DNA of 64,000 nucleotides from positions 103,845,302 to 103,909,301 of the forward strand of contig NC_088783.1 of the NCBI RefSeq assembly GCF_958450345.1, read 5' to 3'. The position numbers were made by a program, and so were the translations under genes. Under the pieces are notes generated by a model, which saw only the letters and a program-made list of their open reading frames with translations, did not search any database and was not told where the DNA came from. The stretch is from Calliphora vicina. Lineage: Eukaryota; Arthropoda; Insecta; Diptera; Calliphoridae. Positions 11,944-23,806 of this stretch are shown here, in pieces; position 1 is the stretch's first letter, and each line of letters opens with the position of its first letter.

Positions 11944-13347
11944 CGAGCCCTTAGCGCCAAATTATCGTAAGCGACAAAACACAAATTTTACAGGAGAAGG
12001 TTTTTTCGATTATTTTGAAATTTATACATAGAATTAAAAATATTGTGATGCGATATAATATAATTTCGTTGAAGCTATTTGTCTATTTTTCAAAAATATT
12101 GATAACATTTGAAAATTAAAAAATTCATGGAATACTTTATAGAAAAATATGACAAAAAATGTTTTTTATTGAATTTTTGCATAGATAAAAATTTTTCGAA
12201 TTGAAGTTTTTTCTACTTAAAAATTAAAATGGAAAAATAAGAACGACTTTTGAAATTTATTATCAGCAATCCCGCAATTCCCAAAAAAGTGTTGAAAAAT
12301 CCCAAAAATGGAAATTTTTAGTTTTTTGACTATAATATCTATACCAGGGTCGGAGTTATCGGAAACCTTTACAAAATAATTAAAAGCATATTGGGCCATC
12401 TAAAATCGGTTACTTTATTTTGATATCGAATATGCGATTTGAGGATTTTTGCCATAAAATTTAATTTTACTTAAAAAATAGGTGTTTTTTGATTGGACCT
12501 GGTCCCCTCGGTAAGTAAAATTTTTATTTTTTTTTTCATTTAAAATATTTTATGAAAACTTAGCTTTCAGAAGGTATAAATTGCTTATACATCCTCTTAG
12601 AAATTTTTTGCGATAACTTAAAAAGAATAAATGTTCTTTTTTCCCAAAAAATTAGCAAAAAATCGGCTTTTTACATTTTTTAAATTCAAATGCATATAAC
12701 TTTGGACTTAGTCATTATTTTTAAACACTTCTTTTTCTATTTGACACACACATATGTTGTTAGTCCAATGAAGGAAAACTGGATACGTTGTCGGAAAATA
12801 TTTGGATACGCTGTTATCAAAAAACTGAGTAGGTTGGGCAAAAATGTTGAAAATTTAATTTTCAAATGCGAATATCTCCTAAGCTATAAGAGATAACTGA
12901 TAGGTTGAGAAGATTTTACATGTGTAATTTTTTTGAAATCGGAACACAAACGAAGAATTAGGATCGTTTTAAAAATGTAACATACCCGAGGTGTCCTACT
13001 TTGAGGACCCTTGGTCACGCCTCTGACGGGCCCATGAGGTCCACGTTCAGAACTTAAACTCGACAACACTTCCTCTTTGCGCATGTGAATTTTCATTCAA
13101 ACCAATCTAACCATTTAGAAGTTACAGATTTATTTCCCTCTTTTTTTCTATACCACTATGTGTCGCTTACGATAAAATTCGTTTACTGTAAAATGTAAAC
13201 ATTGACTTACGATAAAATTTTGAAGTTATTAACAATTTTGATATTCTGAGAACGCTAAAACATTAGTCGGTCCATAAAATTTTAATTTTTGCAATAAAAA
13301 AAAAATTTTGAAAATGTCGCTTACGATAATTTGGCGCTAAGGGCTCG
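11944..13347. mobile_element. 1404-bp element with 33-bp perfect TIRs (family H, copy 1)
   Basis: Both ends carry the same 33 bp, starting CGAGCCCTTAGCGCCAAATT and ending GTAAGCGACA on the left, inverted on the right. Inside, near the right, is a family-L segment in reverse (GAAGTTACAGATTTATTTCC ... CTATACCACTATG), then CGCTTACGATAAAATTCG. The rest is AT-rich and has no transposase. Two further copies share the same internal organisation. The target duplication is unclear (ATT and ATAT flanks). Confidence 0.85.
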
Positions 13348-13445
13348 ATATCATAGACAGTAAAATAAACGATCCTTCGCCAACTCTCTAATAGATTGCT
13401 TCTGGTCGGAAAAATAACTACTTTCTAAAGTTCAATACAAAATAA

Positions 13446-13820
13446 ACGTTTAAAGTGACTACACTATAGGTTACTAAGAGACACTAAAGTGACTATTGAC
13501 TTCACGCTATGTTACAGGGGATATCAGTATAATTAAGGAAAAATAAAAATAAACTGTATGAGAATTATATCAATACGATTTGTATAAAACCAGGGATCGT
13601 AATTTTCTTATTTAAGATAGCATTCGATATCGTGCAAGAAATTTAGTACATTTGATCATAATTTCGATATCGAAATAAGTTTTAGATACCATAGCTCATT
13701 CCACCACGAATGCGGTGATTTGGTCCCAGTTTGTGTAAATTACTCATAAAACGTTCAAAGTGACTGCACTCTAGATTACTTAGAGGCACTTAAGTGACAA
13801 TTAACTTCTCGCTAGATTAC
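13446..13820. repeat. two diverged copies of a ~70-bp motif, 304 bp apart
   Basis: Copy one (13446-13515) has TTTAAAGTGACTACACTATA, AGACACTAAAGTGAC and TTCACGCTATGTTAC. Copy two (13750-13820) has the same order with substitutions (TTCAAAGTGACTGCACTCTA, AGGCACTTAAGTGAC, TTCTCGCTAGATTAC). This is an old local duplication. Confidence 0.6.
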
Positions 13821-15521
13821 CTGGTATGTATAAAGTAACCAATTGTCTTCCCTCTGCACTACAAAGAGCATATATGTGCCAAATAACGCAAACTGTATAA
13901 ATTGGAGTCAGCCAAGTGATAGGACATTAGTGACAATACTGTCAATATGGGGGATACATTGACTACTTACTTAACGGCTGGGTTTTTATGTTAAAAATAC
14001 AAATACTATCAACAATTACATACATAGTGTTAACAAGATATTTTTAATTTAATTTTTTTTACAAAATATAAAATAAATAGAAGGAAAAAAGCCAAACTTT
14101 TATATTGGCATATCAAATTGTTTTTTTTGAAATAAATGTACAGAAAACAGGCTTCAATTTCAAATGAAAATGCCGGAAATCGTTGTTGCTTATAAATTTA
14201 GTTGGTTGGTTTTGAAAAGAAAGGTTGCCACAGTATTCAAGTGTTATATTATATAACCCACTGGTTAATTATCAAATGCTAAGAAAGTTTAGTAAATGAA
14301 ATACAACTCTTTTTAACAAATTGTTAAAATTTTTATTGTTGCTCATAAAAAAACCAAAAAAGATCATTGAGCCCATATATCATTCAATATGATTTCATAG
14401 TTTACCTTAACTAATAAATAATTATTACACCTAAAGTTGTAATTTACACTTAATTACCTTTTTTCGTAAATAAAAGCCTCAATAGTTACTTAAAACACCA
14501 TCTAGAAGGTGTTGGTTTATTAAAAAACACCACCACAGGTGTGCAGACAGACAAATAGTGGCTCTCCAAATATAAATCGATTGAAATCTCTTATGGTGTT
14601 TAACTCTTAAGCTGACTATAAGTCATAAATTACCGGTTTTCATTTATTAAACCATCTATTAAATACTCTGTCTGTAATTATGAATTGCAAATTGTTTTGA
14701 AATCTACCATTGCATTCAATTCAAGTACACATACTAACTAACTAACTACACAATTGTACCTAATATTTAGTAGCTATCAAAACTTATAATTACGAATTAA
14801 AAATTTGAAAAATTTTTGTTTTATTTTATTTTTATTGTTGTGTTATAATTTTGAAAATCAACCAATAGGATTTTATTGCTTTATTATCCATCTTTTTCTA
14901 AATTAATTAAACATTTTTTGTTTGTGTTTATTGTTGTGGTCTAATGTTTGTTCAAATAACATGCCTCATAATTTTACAAAACGGTTTTTTTTGTTTAAAT
15001 AATTTATTATTAGTTTTAGAAGCAAGGCACTGAGAGAAATAATATGAGTTTTATATTAAGAAATAAGAATGTTGGAAAATTACGTTTTTGGGATTTAAAA
15101 TCATTTTTATTATAGGAAAAGTAAATCTGTTCATGCATCATTATTCTTTTGGGAATGAACTCATTTAAATGTGTCTCCCTTTTACTTCATATCTTGTAAA
15201 AAATCAGCTCCAATCTCGCAAATAATCTTTTCATATTCAGAAACTCATGTTGATGTATTTACTTCTTTTAAGATGTCAAATACTTTAAGCATAAAAACAC
15301 AGTCCCTTCATCCCACAAATGATTCAAGAATCTCTTTTGTACACGATCAGTTGATAGTTACGTCTTATTATTCGAAGTAGCTACCAAGATATCATTCTTG
15401 AAAATGAAAAACATTTAGATACTATGTATTAGGTGTCAGCCATGATCTTAATGAATTGGTTCTGTGTTAGTGACTAACACCAGTTTTAGTCCCAGATCGT
15501 AATCAAAGAAAATCATGAAAA
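13821..15521. other. AT-rich DNA, nothing recognised
   Basis: There are small palindromes at 14500-14540 (ACACCACCACAGGTGT). The 69-codon ORF at 15171 has no recognisable product. Confidence 0.4.
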
Positions 15522-15898
15522 ACAAGTAAGAGAGAATACCCTTCACCCTTCAAATATACTTCAAAATAAATATTTTTAGGTAAACAAATTTATTTTTTTC
15601 CAAAGTTGTTTTTTTTTAATTTTTAGGAAAAAAAAATTTTCGAATTGATATTTTAAATTTTTTTTTTTAAATTTTAAAATTTTTTTTTTGGGTTTTTTAA
15701 ATTTTTTCGGTTTTACTATGAACTTATATACTTCGTTGCAAAGGTCTTTGAAATATCTATCACTAGATATCCATATCGTCTATAGTAATGACTTGGTAAT
15801 CCAGATATAGGTCAAAAATAGGTAAAAAATCTAGGTTGTCCTGGTTTTTTCCTGGTCCATTTCTCGAACTCAAGTTATTATGCCAAATTTTGATTTAA
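15522..15898 (-). mobile_element. Helentron-like repeat, family A, copy 2 (truncated)
   Basis: It begins AACAAGTAAGAGAG and goes directly to ATACCCTTCACC, so the hairpin is deleted. It then has the T-rich interior and CTTCGTTGCAAAGGTC and ends at TTGTCCTGGTTTTTTCC. It is followed immediately by copy 3 in the same orientation. Confidence 0.65.
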
Positions 15899-16589
15899 AC
15901 AAGTAAGAGATCTATATTCGGCTGCGCCGAATTTTATATACCCTTCACCAAAATATACTTTAAAATAAAAATTTTAAATATTTTTAGGTAAACAAAATTT
16001 AATTTTTTTCCAGTTGTTTTTTCGAAATTGTTTTTTTAATTTTTTTTTTAAATTTTAAATTTTTTTTAAATTTAATAATTTTGTTTTTAATTTAAAAAAA
16101 ATTTTTTTTTTTAGTTTTAAATTTTTTTTTTTAATATTTAGTGAAAAAAAAATTCGGGTTAAAAAATATTTTTTCCGATTTTGACCCATTGTAGGTCCAA
16201 CTTACTATGGTCTTATATACGTCGTTGCACAGGCCTTTGAAGTATATATCATTAGATATCCATATTGTCTATATTAATGATTTAGTAATCCAGATATGGA
16301 TCAAAAATAGGTCAAAAATCGAGGTTGTCCTGGATTTTTCCTTATATCTCAGCCATTTGTGGACCGATTTTCTCGATAGCAACCGAGCCGGAAGAATTTC
16401 GGAGATATTGATGTATCATTCGCGTATGTAAGTTATTTGGGGGCTTCAGAAAGTTGATTTCAACACACAGACGGACATACGGACATGGCTATATCGATGT
16501 GGGGTCGCAAATGAAAAATGTAGAAATTACAAAAACGGAATGACAAACTTATATATACCCTTGCCACTCATGGTGAAGGGTATAAAAAA
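15899..16589 (-). mobile_element. Helentron-like repeat, family A, copy 3 (both ends present)
   Basis: It runs from ACAAGTAAGAGATCTATATT through the hairpin TTCGGCTGCGCCGAA and TATACCCTTCACC to GGTGAAGGGTATAAAAAA. The 13-bp subterminal inverted repeat TATACCCTTCACC / GGTGAAGGGTATA is perfect. It adjoins a mariner-type fragment at its right end. Confidence 0.75.
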
Positions 16590-17070
16590 TCGACGGTTGT
16601 GGCCGCCGTATGGCACGTAGCGCCATCCTGTTGATACCAAATCTCTGATTAATGTCATCCATATTTTCAAATAAAAAATCATTGATCATGGATCGTTCAT
16701 TCGGCTTTATTTTTGAGAAATAAGGTCCGATAATACCATTAGCGTGTAAACCGCACCAGACGGTGCATTTTTCTGGATGTAATGGACTATGTAGTGTCTG
16801 TTGTGGATTGATCTCAATTCATATGCGTCAATTTTGTTTATTAACAAATCCGTTAAGCTAAAAACGAGCCTCATTGTTGAACACAATTTTGCTATAAAAC
16901 AGTCGTCTATAAGAAGGGCGAATCGATGACTGATTTTATAATTTGGTAGCGTTATTCAAGCGTCATCTATGCATGATGATATACTGATCATACATGTCAA
17001 AAAGTGAGCGCAGTATGACAGTTCGTTTGACAATGAACCCTTTACAATCTGTTGCGGAGACTATGTAATA
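16590..17070 (-). pseudogene. Tc1/mariner-type transposase fragment
   Basis: The minus-strand reading includes QQT.HSPLHPEKCTVWCGLHANGIIGPYFSKIKPNERSMINDFLF, then NMDDINQRFGINRMALRA and RRPQP. This is the catalytic-region sequence of the same transposase family as 4566-6500. Toward 17060 it continues into the 5' region with CAGTTCGTTTGACA, also found at 4612. Stops and deletions make it inactive. Confidence 0.8.
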
Positions 17071-18221
17071 TTCTTCCATAATTTTCAAAGTTTTCATAAC
17101 TACAATCCATTAACTGAATATTCACTATTATCAGGACTACGAACACAAATACGTCAATTCTTCTGTGTACGGGGAAAACGTATCGTAGGGAGGTTTTTGT
17201 GAAAGCGCCTCCAGATTTTTACTTTCTGCTGTAATACATGATTAGTAATGAACAATTAACTAGTAGATGTAAGATTTTGTTCATAATTTTCTTTGTAATT
17301 CTTCATATGTCAGTATTTTTGTGTGAAAATTACATTTGATGGCAGACATCGTTAAGCGAACAAATGGTCTGACCAAGTTGTACGAACAAGAACATGACAC
17401 CGACAAGAGTTGTCCACACCAGACAAATTAATTTGCGGATAAGAAATTGTTTGCTGAATGAACAAATTGATGGCTAGTCAAGACGGGGCTAATTTATGTC
17501 TTCAATGACAGATTTTTATAAATTTTTCCTGAGTGTAACTCCAACTATTTCTAAAAATTCCATTACACGTGTTAACAAATGTTTAGCATTTACAATTACA
17601 TTAATTAATATTTAATTGAATTTTGTTCGTAACCTCCGAATAGAAAAGAAACACGAAGAAACTAAATAAATATAAGTTTATGTCGGTATGTTATTACAAA
17701 ATAAACCCTGCTGCTAAAGAAGAGTTGAAAAACCTAATTGCCGTCTTAAATTTAATTTATATATGTTGTTTCTTATTTATTTTTTATTTATTTATGTATA
17801 TTGTAAAACAAGTAAGAAAAATGTTGTACTTTACGTTGCGTATCTAATAAATTCATTTCGTTTACTTATTTTTATTGCATGGATTATATTTAGCAAGGGG
17901 CAGAGCGAAGCTCTTAAAAGAAAAGTATAGAAGAGAGATGAATTTATGGACATAGGAATTAGAAACAGAGAAAGACATCATAGGAATAGGACTTATGTAT
18001 ATCATTCAATTATTTTAGTACAAATGCCAAGATATCTGTGATTAGCTAAGAAAAACAATGATTTTGTTTCAGCAGCTATATGTATTAGTTGAGTTTACAG
18101 TATTTTGTTACAGCAACAAACATTTATTTGGCTCTCTCAACTGAATATCAGTGGCTTTTGCTAAAATTATCAATTTTTACAAATTGAATGATTGTTATAA
18201 TCATTTTGATAATTTTATTTA
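17071..18221. other. AT-rich DNA with an orphan AACAAGTAAGAAA terminus
   Basis: At about 17808-17820 the sequence AAAACAAGTAAGAAA matches the terminus of families A and G without the hairpin or body. Nothing else was recognised. Confidence 0.35.
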
Positions 18222-18601
18222 TTTTTATACCCTTCACCTTCGTGAGAAGGGTATAATAAGTTTGTCATTCCGTTTGTAATTTCCACAATATAATTTTCCG
18301 ACCCTATAAAGTATATATATTCTGGAGCCTTATAGATAGCTTGGAAGCCATGTCCGTCTGTCTGTCTGTTGAAATTAAATTTCTGAAGACCCCAGATATC
18401 TAAGGGATCCAAATCTTCAATAATTCTGTCAGACATACTTTCGAGAAGTTTGCTATTTAAAATCAGCAAAATCGGTCCACAAATGGCTGAGATATAAGGA
18501 AAAAACCAGGACAGCCTCGATTTTTGACCTATTTTGAAGTATAATTTGGTGAAGGGTATATAAGATTCGGCACAGCCGACTATAGCTCTCTTACTTGTTT
18601 T
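18222..18601 (+). mobile_element. Helentron-like repeat, family A, copy 4 (short, both ends)
   Basis: The copy starts TTTATACCCTTCACCTTCGT and ends with TTCGGCACAGCCGA followed by CTATAGCTCTCTTACTTGTT. It is only ~380 bp because the T-rich half is missing. The internal segment matches CTCCGCTATCTATAAGG-side sequence of the other copies. Confidence 0.78.
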
Positions 18602-19219
18602 AGAATAGTTTATGTATAGAGTACATTTAATTCGTTTTTACTTATATTTCTTCAATATTTATTACTAAATAACATGCTATTTCCAGTATAAGGAAACCAC
18701 ATATGTTATGCGTAATATCAATTGAAATTCCCTCTACAATTTGCAATTTAATGTTTTATATTTTAACAATTGTTTTAAAAACATTTCATAATTTACTACT
18801 CATGCTATTCAAAGCTAGAAAAACTAAAAGTCTTCAAAATCTTTGATTCATTTGTTTTTAAATACAATTTTTTTGAAAACCATAGAAATAGTTTTTATTT
18901 AGCTAAACAAATGATTAAATACATTGTTCTGCTCCGATATTCATACATATTAGAACTATTTATAATTTTTTACTTTAGTCTAGAAGTCATTTAACGCTCT
19001 TGTTTAGTGCAGTCTGGCGTAAAAATTAATCTTTAATTTCTATCAGTTGTGATAGATTGTAATCCTCTCAACAATAATTTATTATAGTCTAACATTGCAG
19101 TGTGTGCATTAATAAATAAGATATAATAAATGTATATGAAATGTATCTGATGTTTTTTGGAGTTTTGTATTGATGTTTAATTGGAATATCACGCATATTT
19201 GGTGGTGAACCAAAACAAA
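18602..19219. other. AT-rich DNA, nothing recognised
   Basis: No frame, repeat or structure could be supported. Confidence 0.4.
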
Positions 19220-20600
19220 AAGTAAACGAATGCAGCAAAAAATTGTTTTTTAGCATCATTTGAAAGCCATACCTACATCGAAGCCATACCTGAATGAAAA
19301 AATGTTGTAAGTTAATGTCTGAGAGAATTCTTATTGTCAGAGTTATATTGTAGAATTTGATGGGGATAATTTTTGTGGAAGATCTTAACCATCTAGCACC
19401 TCTCTTTTGACGCTTTTTTCGAGAAAATCTAAAAAAGTCCTTTCAATAAGGACATTTAAGGATTATAATATTCTAAGAAAATTTTTGTTGGAAAATTTCA
19501 TGGGGGTCGCAAAAAGGTATCAAAGATGTAAATAAAGCTCATTAGGCTTAATTACCAAAATTACACGCTACCTACGGTTTCACAATTTTTTCGCCAAAAA
19601 TCCATTTATGATTCAAATAAGCTGAAATTTAAAATAAAAGTTAGTTCAGGATATGGATTTTAAGATATGGCAGGCCTACGGAAGGTCAAATTTTTTTTTG
19701 GAATATCAGATATTTTTGTGATAAAATTCCAAATAAAATATAAACAACTTGCTAACAGTTATTTGGTACCCATAAAAAGTTACACGCATCCAAATTTGGA
19801 ACATGTAAAAGGACCTTATTTTTTAGTTTTTTTTTTTCTAAAAAAGTCCCAAAAAATTTCTATATGATCCAGAAAGAGAACTTAATGCAAAAGGGTGTAA
19901 AGTAAAAATTGGCACACTTAAGCGGACATAGTAACCACCAAACCTATCCAAACTTTGCCAATTTTTAAATTGGCAAATCGGTAAATAACGCCACAGTAAA
20001 AACTTTTCTAAAAAAAACTCAGTTTTTGGAACACGAAAGTACTACATACATATATCGCTGATTTTCTACATTTTCTGTCACCCAACTCGTATACTTCTAT
20101 CCTCCTATCCTTGTGCTACTCAGTTTTTGGGACACATTTTCCCCGTTTTATTTTTGGTATTTGCAAATAAAAATTCTATAAATTATAATGCCATTGATTC
20201 AAGGACATTTGGATCTACATTAGTTCCAAATTTTGTAATGAAGGTAAATAACGTCCGAAAAATTTATAAAATTATTTCATTTTACTGAAATATCAATCTT
20301 CAGGAACTAAGGTTTTCGCTAATATCAAATATGTACTTATATAAAAAGTTTTTGTCATATTAGTGTAGATCTTCTCAAGAACTATTTATATATTCAGCTG
20401 ATTCTGATCATAAATGGATTTTTGGATAATTTTTAAATAAATTTGAAACCAGGGGTGACCAAATTTGAACACCAGTAAATCAACTGGAAAACACTAACCA
20501 TATGAAATTTCGTAATAATATATCCAATAGTTCCCGAGATACCGAATTATTTCCAAAAAAATAAAGTTTATAAATCACTGTATTACAATTTTTTTTTATT
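19220..20600 (+). repeat. old non-coding dispersed repeat (family I), copy 1
   Basis: The part at 19290-19520 (AAAATGTTGTAAGTTAATGT, GTGGAAGATCTTAACC, CGAGAAAATCTAAAAAAGTC) is found inverted at 51640-51880. The remainder has no recognisable ORF. The edges are approximate. Confidence 0.5.
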
Positions 20601-21376
20601 GGAAATTTCAAATTTGTTTACAATTATTATAAATTTGCTATTATATTCATAAATTGTTCCCTGAATAAACATAAATTATATTTAATTAATATTTTAATAC
20701 AATTTTCTATATATTCAATATATTTACATTGACAACATTGTTAATTTATTCTCATTTTATTTGTTCTCATTTTAGGTAAGCTTTATCCACTTTACCATAT
20801 GGTGAACTTGCTAACTGTGGTAAGTTTATAGACATGGTTGATGGCGTCGCTAATCAACAGAGTGTATCAAATAAAGGTAATTAAATTTGTTTATCAAACA
20901 AATGAAAAACGTTACATTAGAAAAATTTTGTGTGGCAAAGTTGACTACCATTAACCCTAAATTAAAGATTCAGCTTTACTTGCATAACATCTATCATACC
21001 CTTAATGAAATACCATTACCTCTTAAATTCGGTCACTTTTATTCTATAAACAATTTTAAATTGTTTTGCATAATTAACTTCATTGAAATCTGAAGATGTT
21101 TAAATGTAACATAATGTCTCTTTTGTCAACTTGAGTTTAAATTTTGTGAATTTTTTCAACGATTGAAGTCAGGTTACTGCTAATAAAATACCGATTCAGA
21201 AGATACATAATTAGTTACATTTTAATTGTTTTAAATCTTTAATGGATTTAATTTAAATGCCTAGGTTCACAAACATCTATATCATAGGCTATTGCATTTA
21301 TAGCGTATTGTTTTTTTAATTTTATTCTTTTTTGAGAACATGACCCATGAATTAAAACAGAAGAGATTACCACAAA
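20601..21376. other. AT-rich DNA, nothing recognised
   Basis: The ORF at 20887-21093 has low-complexity composition and no domain that can be recognised. Confidence 0.4.
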
Positions 21377-21710
21377 CCTTCTTCTGCAAGTCCTCAAAAC
21401 ACTTGCAGGTTACAGCAAGTCGTTCAAGTTATTTCCAGAAAGCAACAAACAAGTGTCTCCACATTATTGCCGCAAGTAACTTCTGCAAGTCGTGACTTCT
21501 GGAAGTCGATTTCTAATACGAGTTTACACGAAAAAAACTTCTGGAAGTCACTTCTGGAAGCAATTTCCGCAAGAAAACTTGGTAATGGACACACGGCTCA
21601 ACAGCAAAACAGCATGCAAAATTTTCTTCTCCTTAACCCGACATTACCTCTGGCATCAACAAACACAAGAAACTTGCGCAACTAAATTGCCTAGTGTGAA
21701 AGGGGTCTAA
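21377..21710. repeat. region with repeated ACTTCTGGAAGTC-type words
   Basis: CTTCTGCAAGTC, CTTCTGGAAGTC and CTTCTGGAAGC recur at least five times over about 200 bp, with CCGCAAG between them. The end GTGTGAAAGGGGTCTAA looks like a transposon edge, but no inverted partner was found. The two overlapping 72-residue ORFs have no recognisable product. Confidence 0.4.
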
Positions 21711-21748
21711 TAGAATTCATATTCTCTTTGAAAGTCAGGCAGTCATAT

Positions 21749-23162
21749 CGTACCCTTAGCGCCAAATTATCGCAAGCGACATTTTCGAATTTTTCTTTTT
21801 ATTGCAAAAATTAAAATTTTATGGACCGACTGATGCTTTAGCGTTCTCAGAATATCGAAATCGTTAATAACTTCAAAATTATAGTAAGTCAATGTTTACA
21901 GTAAACGAATTTTATCGTAAGCGACACATAGTGGTATAGAAAAATGAGGGAAATAAATCTGTAACTTCTAAATGGTTAGATTGATTTGAATGAAATTTCA
22001 CATGCGCAAAGAAGTAGTGTTGTCGAGTATCCAAATAACAGCGTATCCAAATATTTCCCGATTTTCTCCAGTTTTCCTTTATTGGACTAAAAACATATAT
22101 ATGTGTCAAATAGAAAAAGAATTGTATAAAAATAATGACTAAGTCCAAATTTGTATGCATTTGAATTTAAAATATTTTTAAAAAGCGATTTTTCGCTAAT
22201 TATTTTGGAAAAAAGAACTTTTTCCTTTTTAAGTTATCGCAAAAAAATTCTAAAAGGATGTATAATGAATTTATACTTTCTGAAAAATAAGTTTTCATAA
22301 AATATTTTAAATGAAAAAAAAAATTAAAAATTGTTGTTACCGAGGGGACCAGGTCCATTCAAAAAACACCTATTTTTTATGTAAAATTAAAATTTAGGGC
22401 AAAAATTCTCAAATCGCATATTCGATATCAAAATATAGTAACCGATTTTAGGTGGCCCAATATGTTTCTAATTATTATGTAAAGGGTTCCGACCCCGACC
22501 CTGGTATGGATATTATAACAAAAAAATTAAAAATTCCCATTTTTGGAATTTTTCAACACTTTTTTGGGAATTGAGGGATTGCTGATAATAAATTTCAAAA
22601 ATCGTTTTTATTTTTTCATTTTAAATAGAAAAATCTACATAACTGTGAAATTTCATTAAAAACTATTCATAAATAAAAATTTAATTTCAATTCGAAACAT
22701 TTGTATTTATGCAAAAATTCAATAAAAAACATTTTTGTCATATTTTTCAATAAAGTATTCCATGAATTTTTTAATTTTCAAAAGTTCTAAACAAGGCGTA
22801 TTAACAAGGTGAGTGCATAAAATCAGATGTTTGTTAATTCGCTGTGGTTTTATGTACACTATATGTCAAACTTTGTTTATGTTTACATTTGTTATTGTAA
22901 ATAACATAGTAATATTTTAATTCGCCCTGATTTTGACATTTACAGTACATTTTAACAAAAACAAATTGCCTGTTGTTTTTGCATTGTTGTATTTGTTGCC
23001 GGGACGCACTCACCTTGTTAATACGCCTTGGTTCTAAATATTTTTGATAAATAGACAAATAGCTTGGACGAAATCATGACATTTTTAATTTCAAATTAAT
23101 CAAAAACACCTTCTGTAAAATTTGTGTTATGTCGCTTACGACAATTTGGCGCTAAGGGCTCG
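21749..23162. mobile_element. family H element, copy 2, holding a MITE
   Basis: It is in inverted orientation relative to copy 1. The ends are CGTACCCTTAGCGCCAAATT (slightly mutated) and GGCGCTAAGGGCTCG. Near the left it carries GCGACACATAGTGGTATAG, the same H-to-L junction as the other copies. Without the insertion at 22792-23030 and its duplicated 8 bp it is about 1167 bp. It is flanked by ATAT on both sides. Confidence 0.83.
22792..23030. mobile_element. 239-bp hAT-type MITE with perfect TIRs and 8-bp duplication
   Basis: The inverted ends are identical over 25 bp, starting CAAGGCGTATTAACAAGGTG. The target duplication GTTCTAAA is perfect at 22784-22791 and 23031-23038. The 8-bp duplication and CA...TG ends fit the hAT superfamily. 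The lack of mismatches suggests a recent insertion. There is no transposase. Confidence 0.92.
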
Positions 23163-23764
23163 ATATATTTATACATAAAATATAGCGGAAACTGAACTGG
23201 GGTCTAGCATCTATTAAATACTTAAATGCCACAGATTGAATCTAATACTGATCCACTATTTCCAGAAAGAGTGAGAACTAGAAATCTGTCGTAGCATTAC
23301 ACAGTATCTTTATTCTTAAGATGTTCCTCCTATATTTAAAATTTCAACTTGCTGATATTCAATATAAATCACTTTTCTCTTTGTATTAGTTCATTAGTAA
23401 CCCACAAATTCTCTACAAAACTAATTCATTATACATATTTAAAATAAAAACCCAAAATTCTTCTAAATTTATTTTACTTACTTTTTATTTAAATTAAAAA
23501 TTTATTTTTTTTCTTTGTCATTTAAAAATAAACTTAAAATTATATAAAAATTACTTAGAAAATACATTTGTAACATTAACTGACTGAAATATTTACACAA
23601 ATTAACAATATAAAATAAATCTAAAAGAAATTATTATTTAATAACTCACTGGTAACCAAACAGACTATAAAATATTGTAAAATAATTATAAAAAGAAAAG
23701 TCGTACAAATTTCAGTTCAATAAATATCAAATTATAAACAAATTAATTAAGTAACTAACTAAAT
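23163..23764. other. AT-rich DNA downstream of the GMC gene
   Basis: It is very AT-rich. It may include 3' untranslated sequence if the polyadenylation site lies beyond 23765. Confidence 0.4.
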
Positions 23765-23770
23765 TTTATT
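23765..23770 (-). terminator. candidate polyadenylation signal of the GMC gene
   Basis: AATAAA reads on the minus strand about 37 bases past the stop codon. It is the first such hexamer downstream. The surrounding DNA is so AT-rich that a chance match is easy, so the actual 3' end is not fixed by this. Confidence 0.4.
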
Positions 23771-23806
23771 TGGAAAAAAAACATAACTAAATTATGAACA
23801 CACTTG

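Noticed and set aside
12884..13096. ORF of 70 codons, and the similar one at 32708-32914
   Set aside because: Both are within the family-L non-coding repeat and occur in opposite orientations with frame differences.
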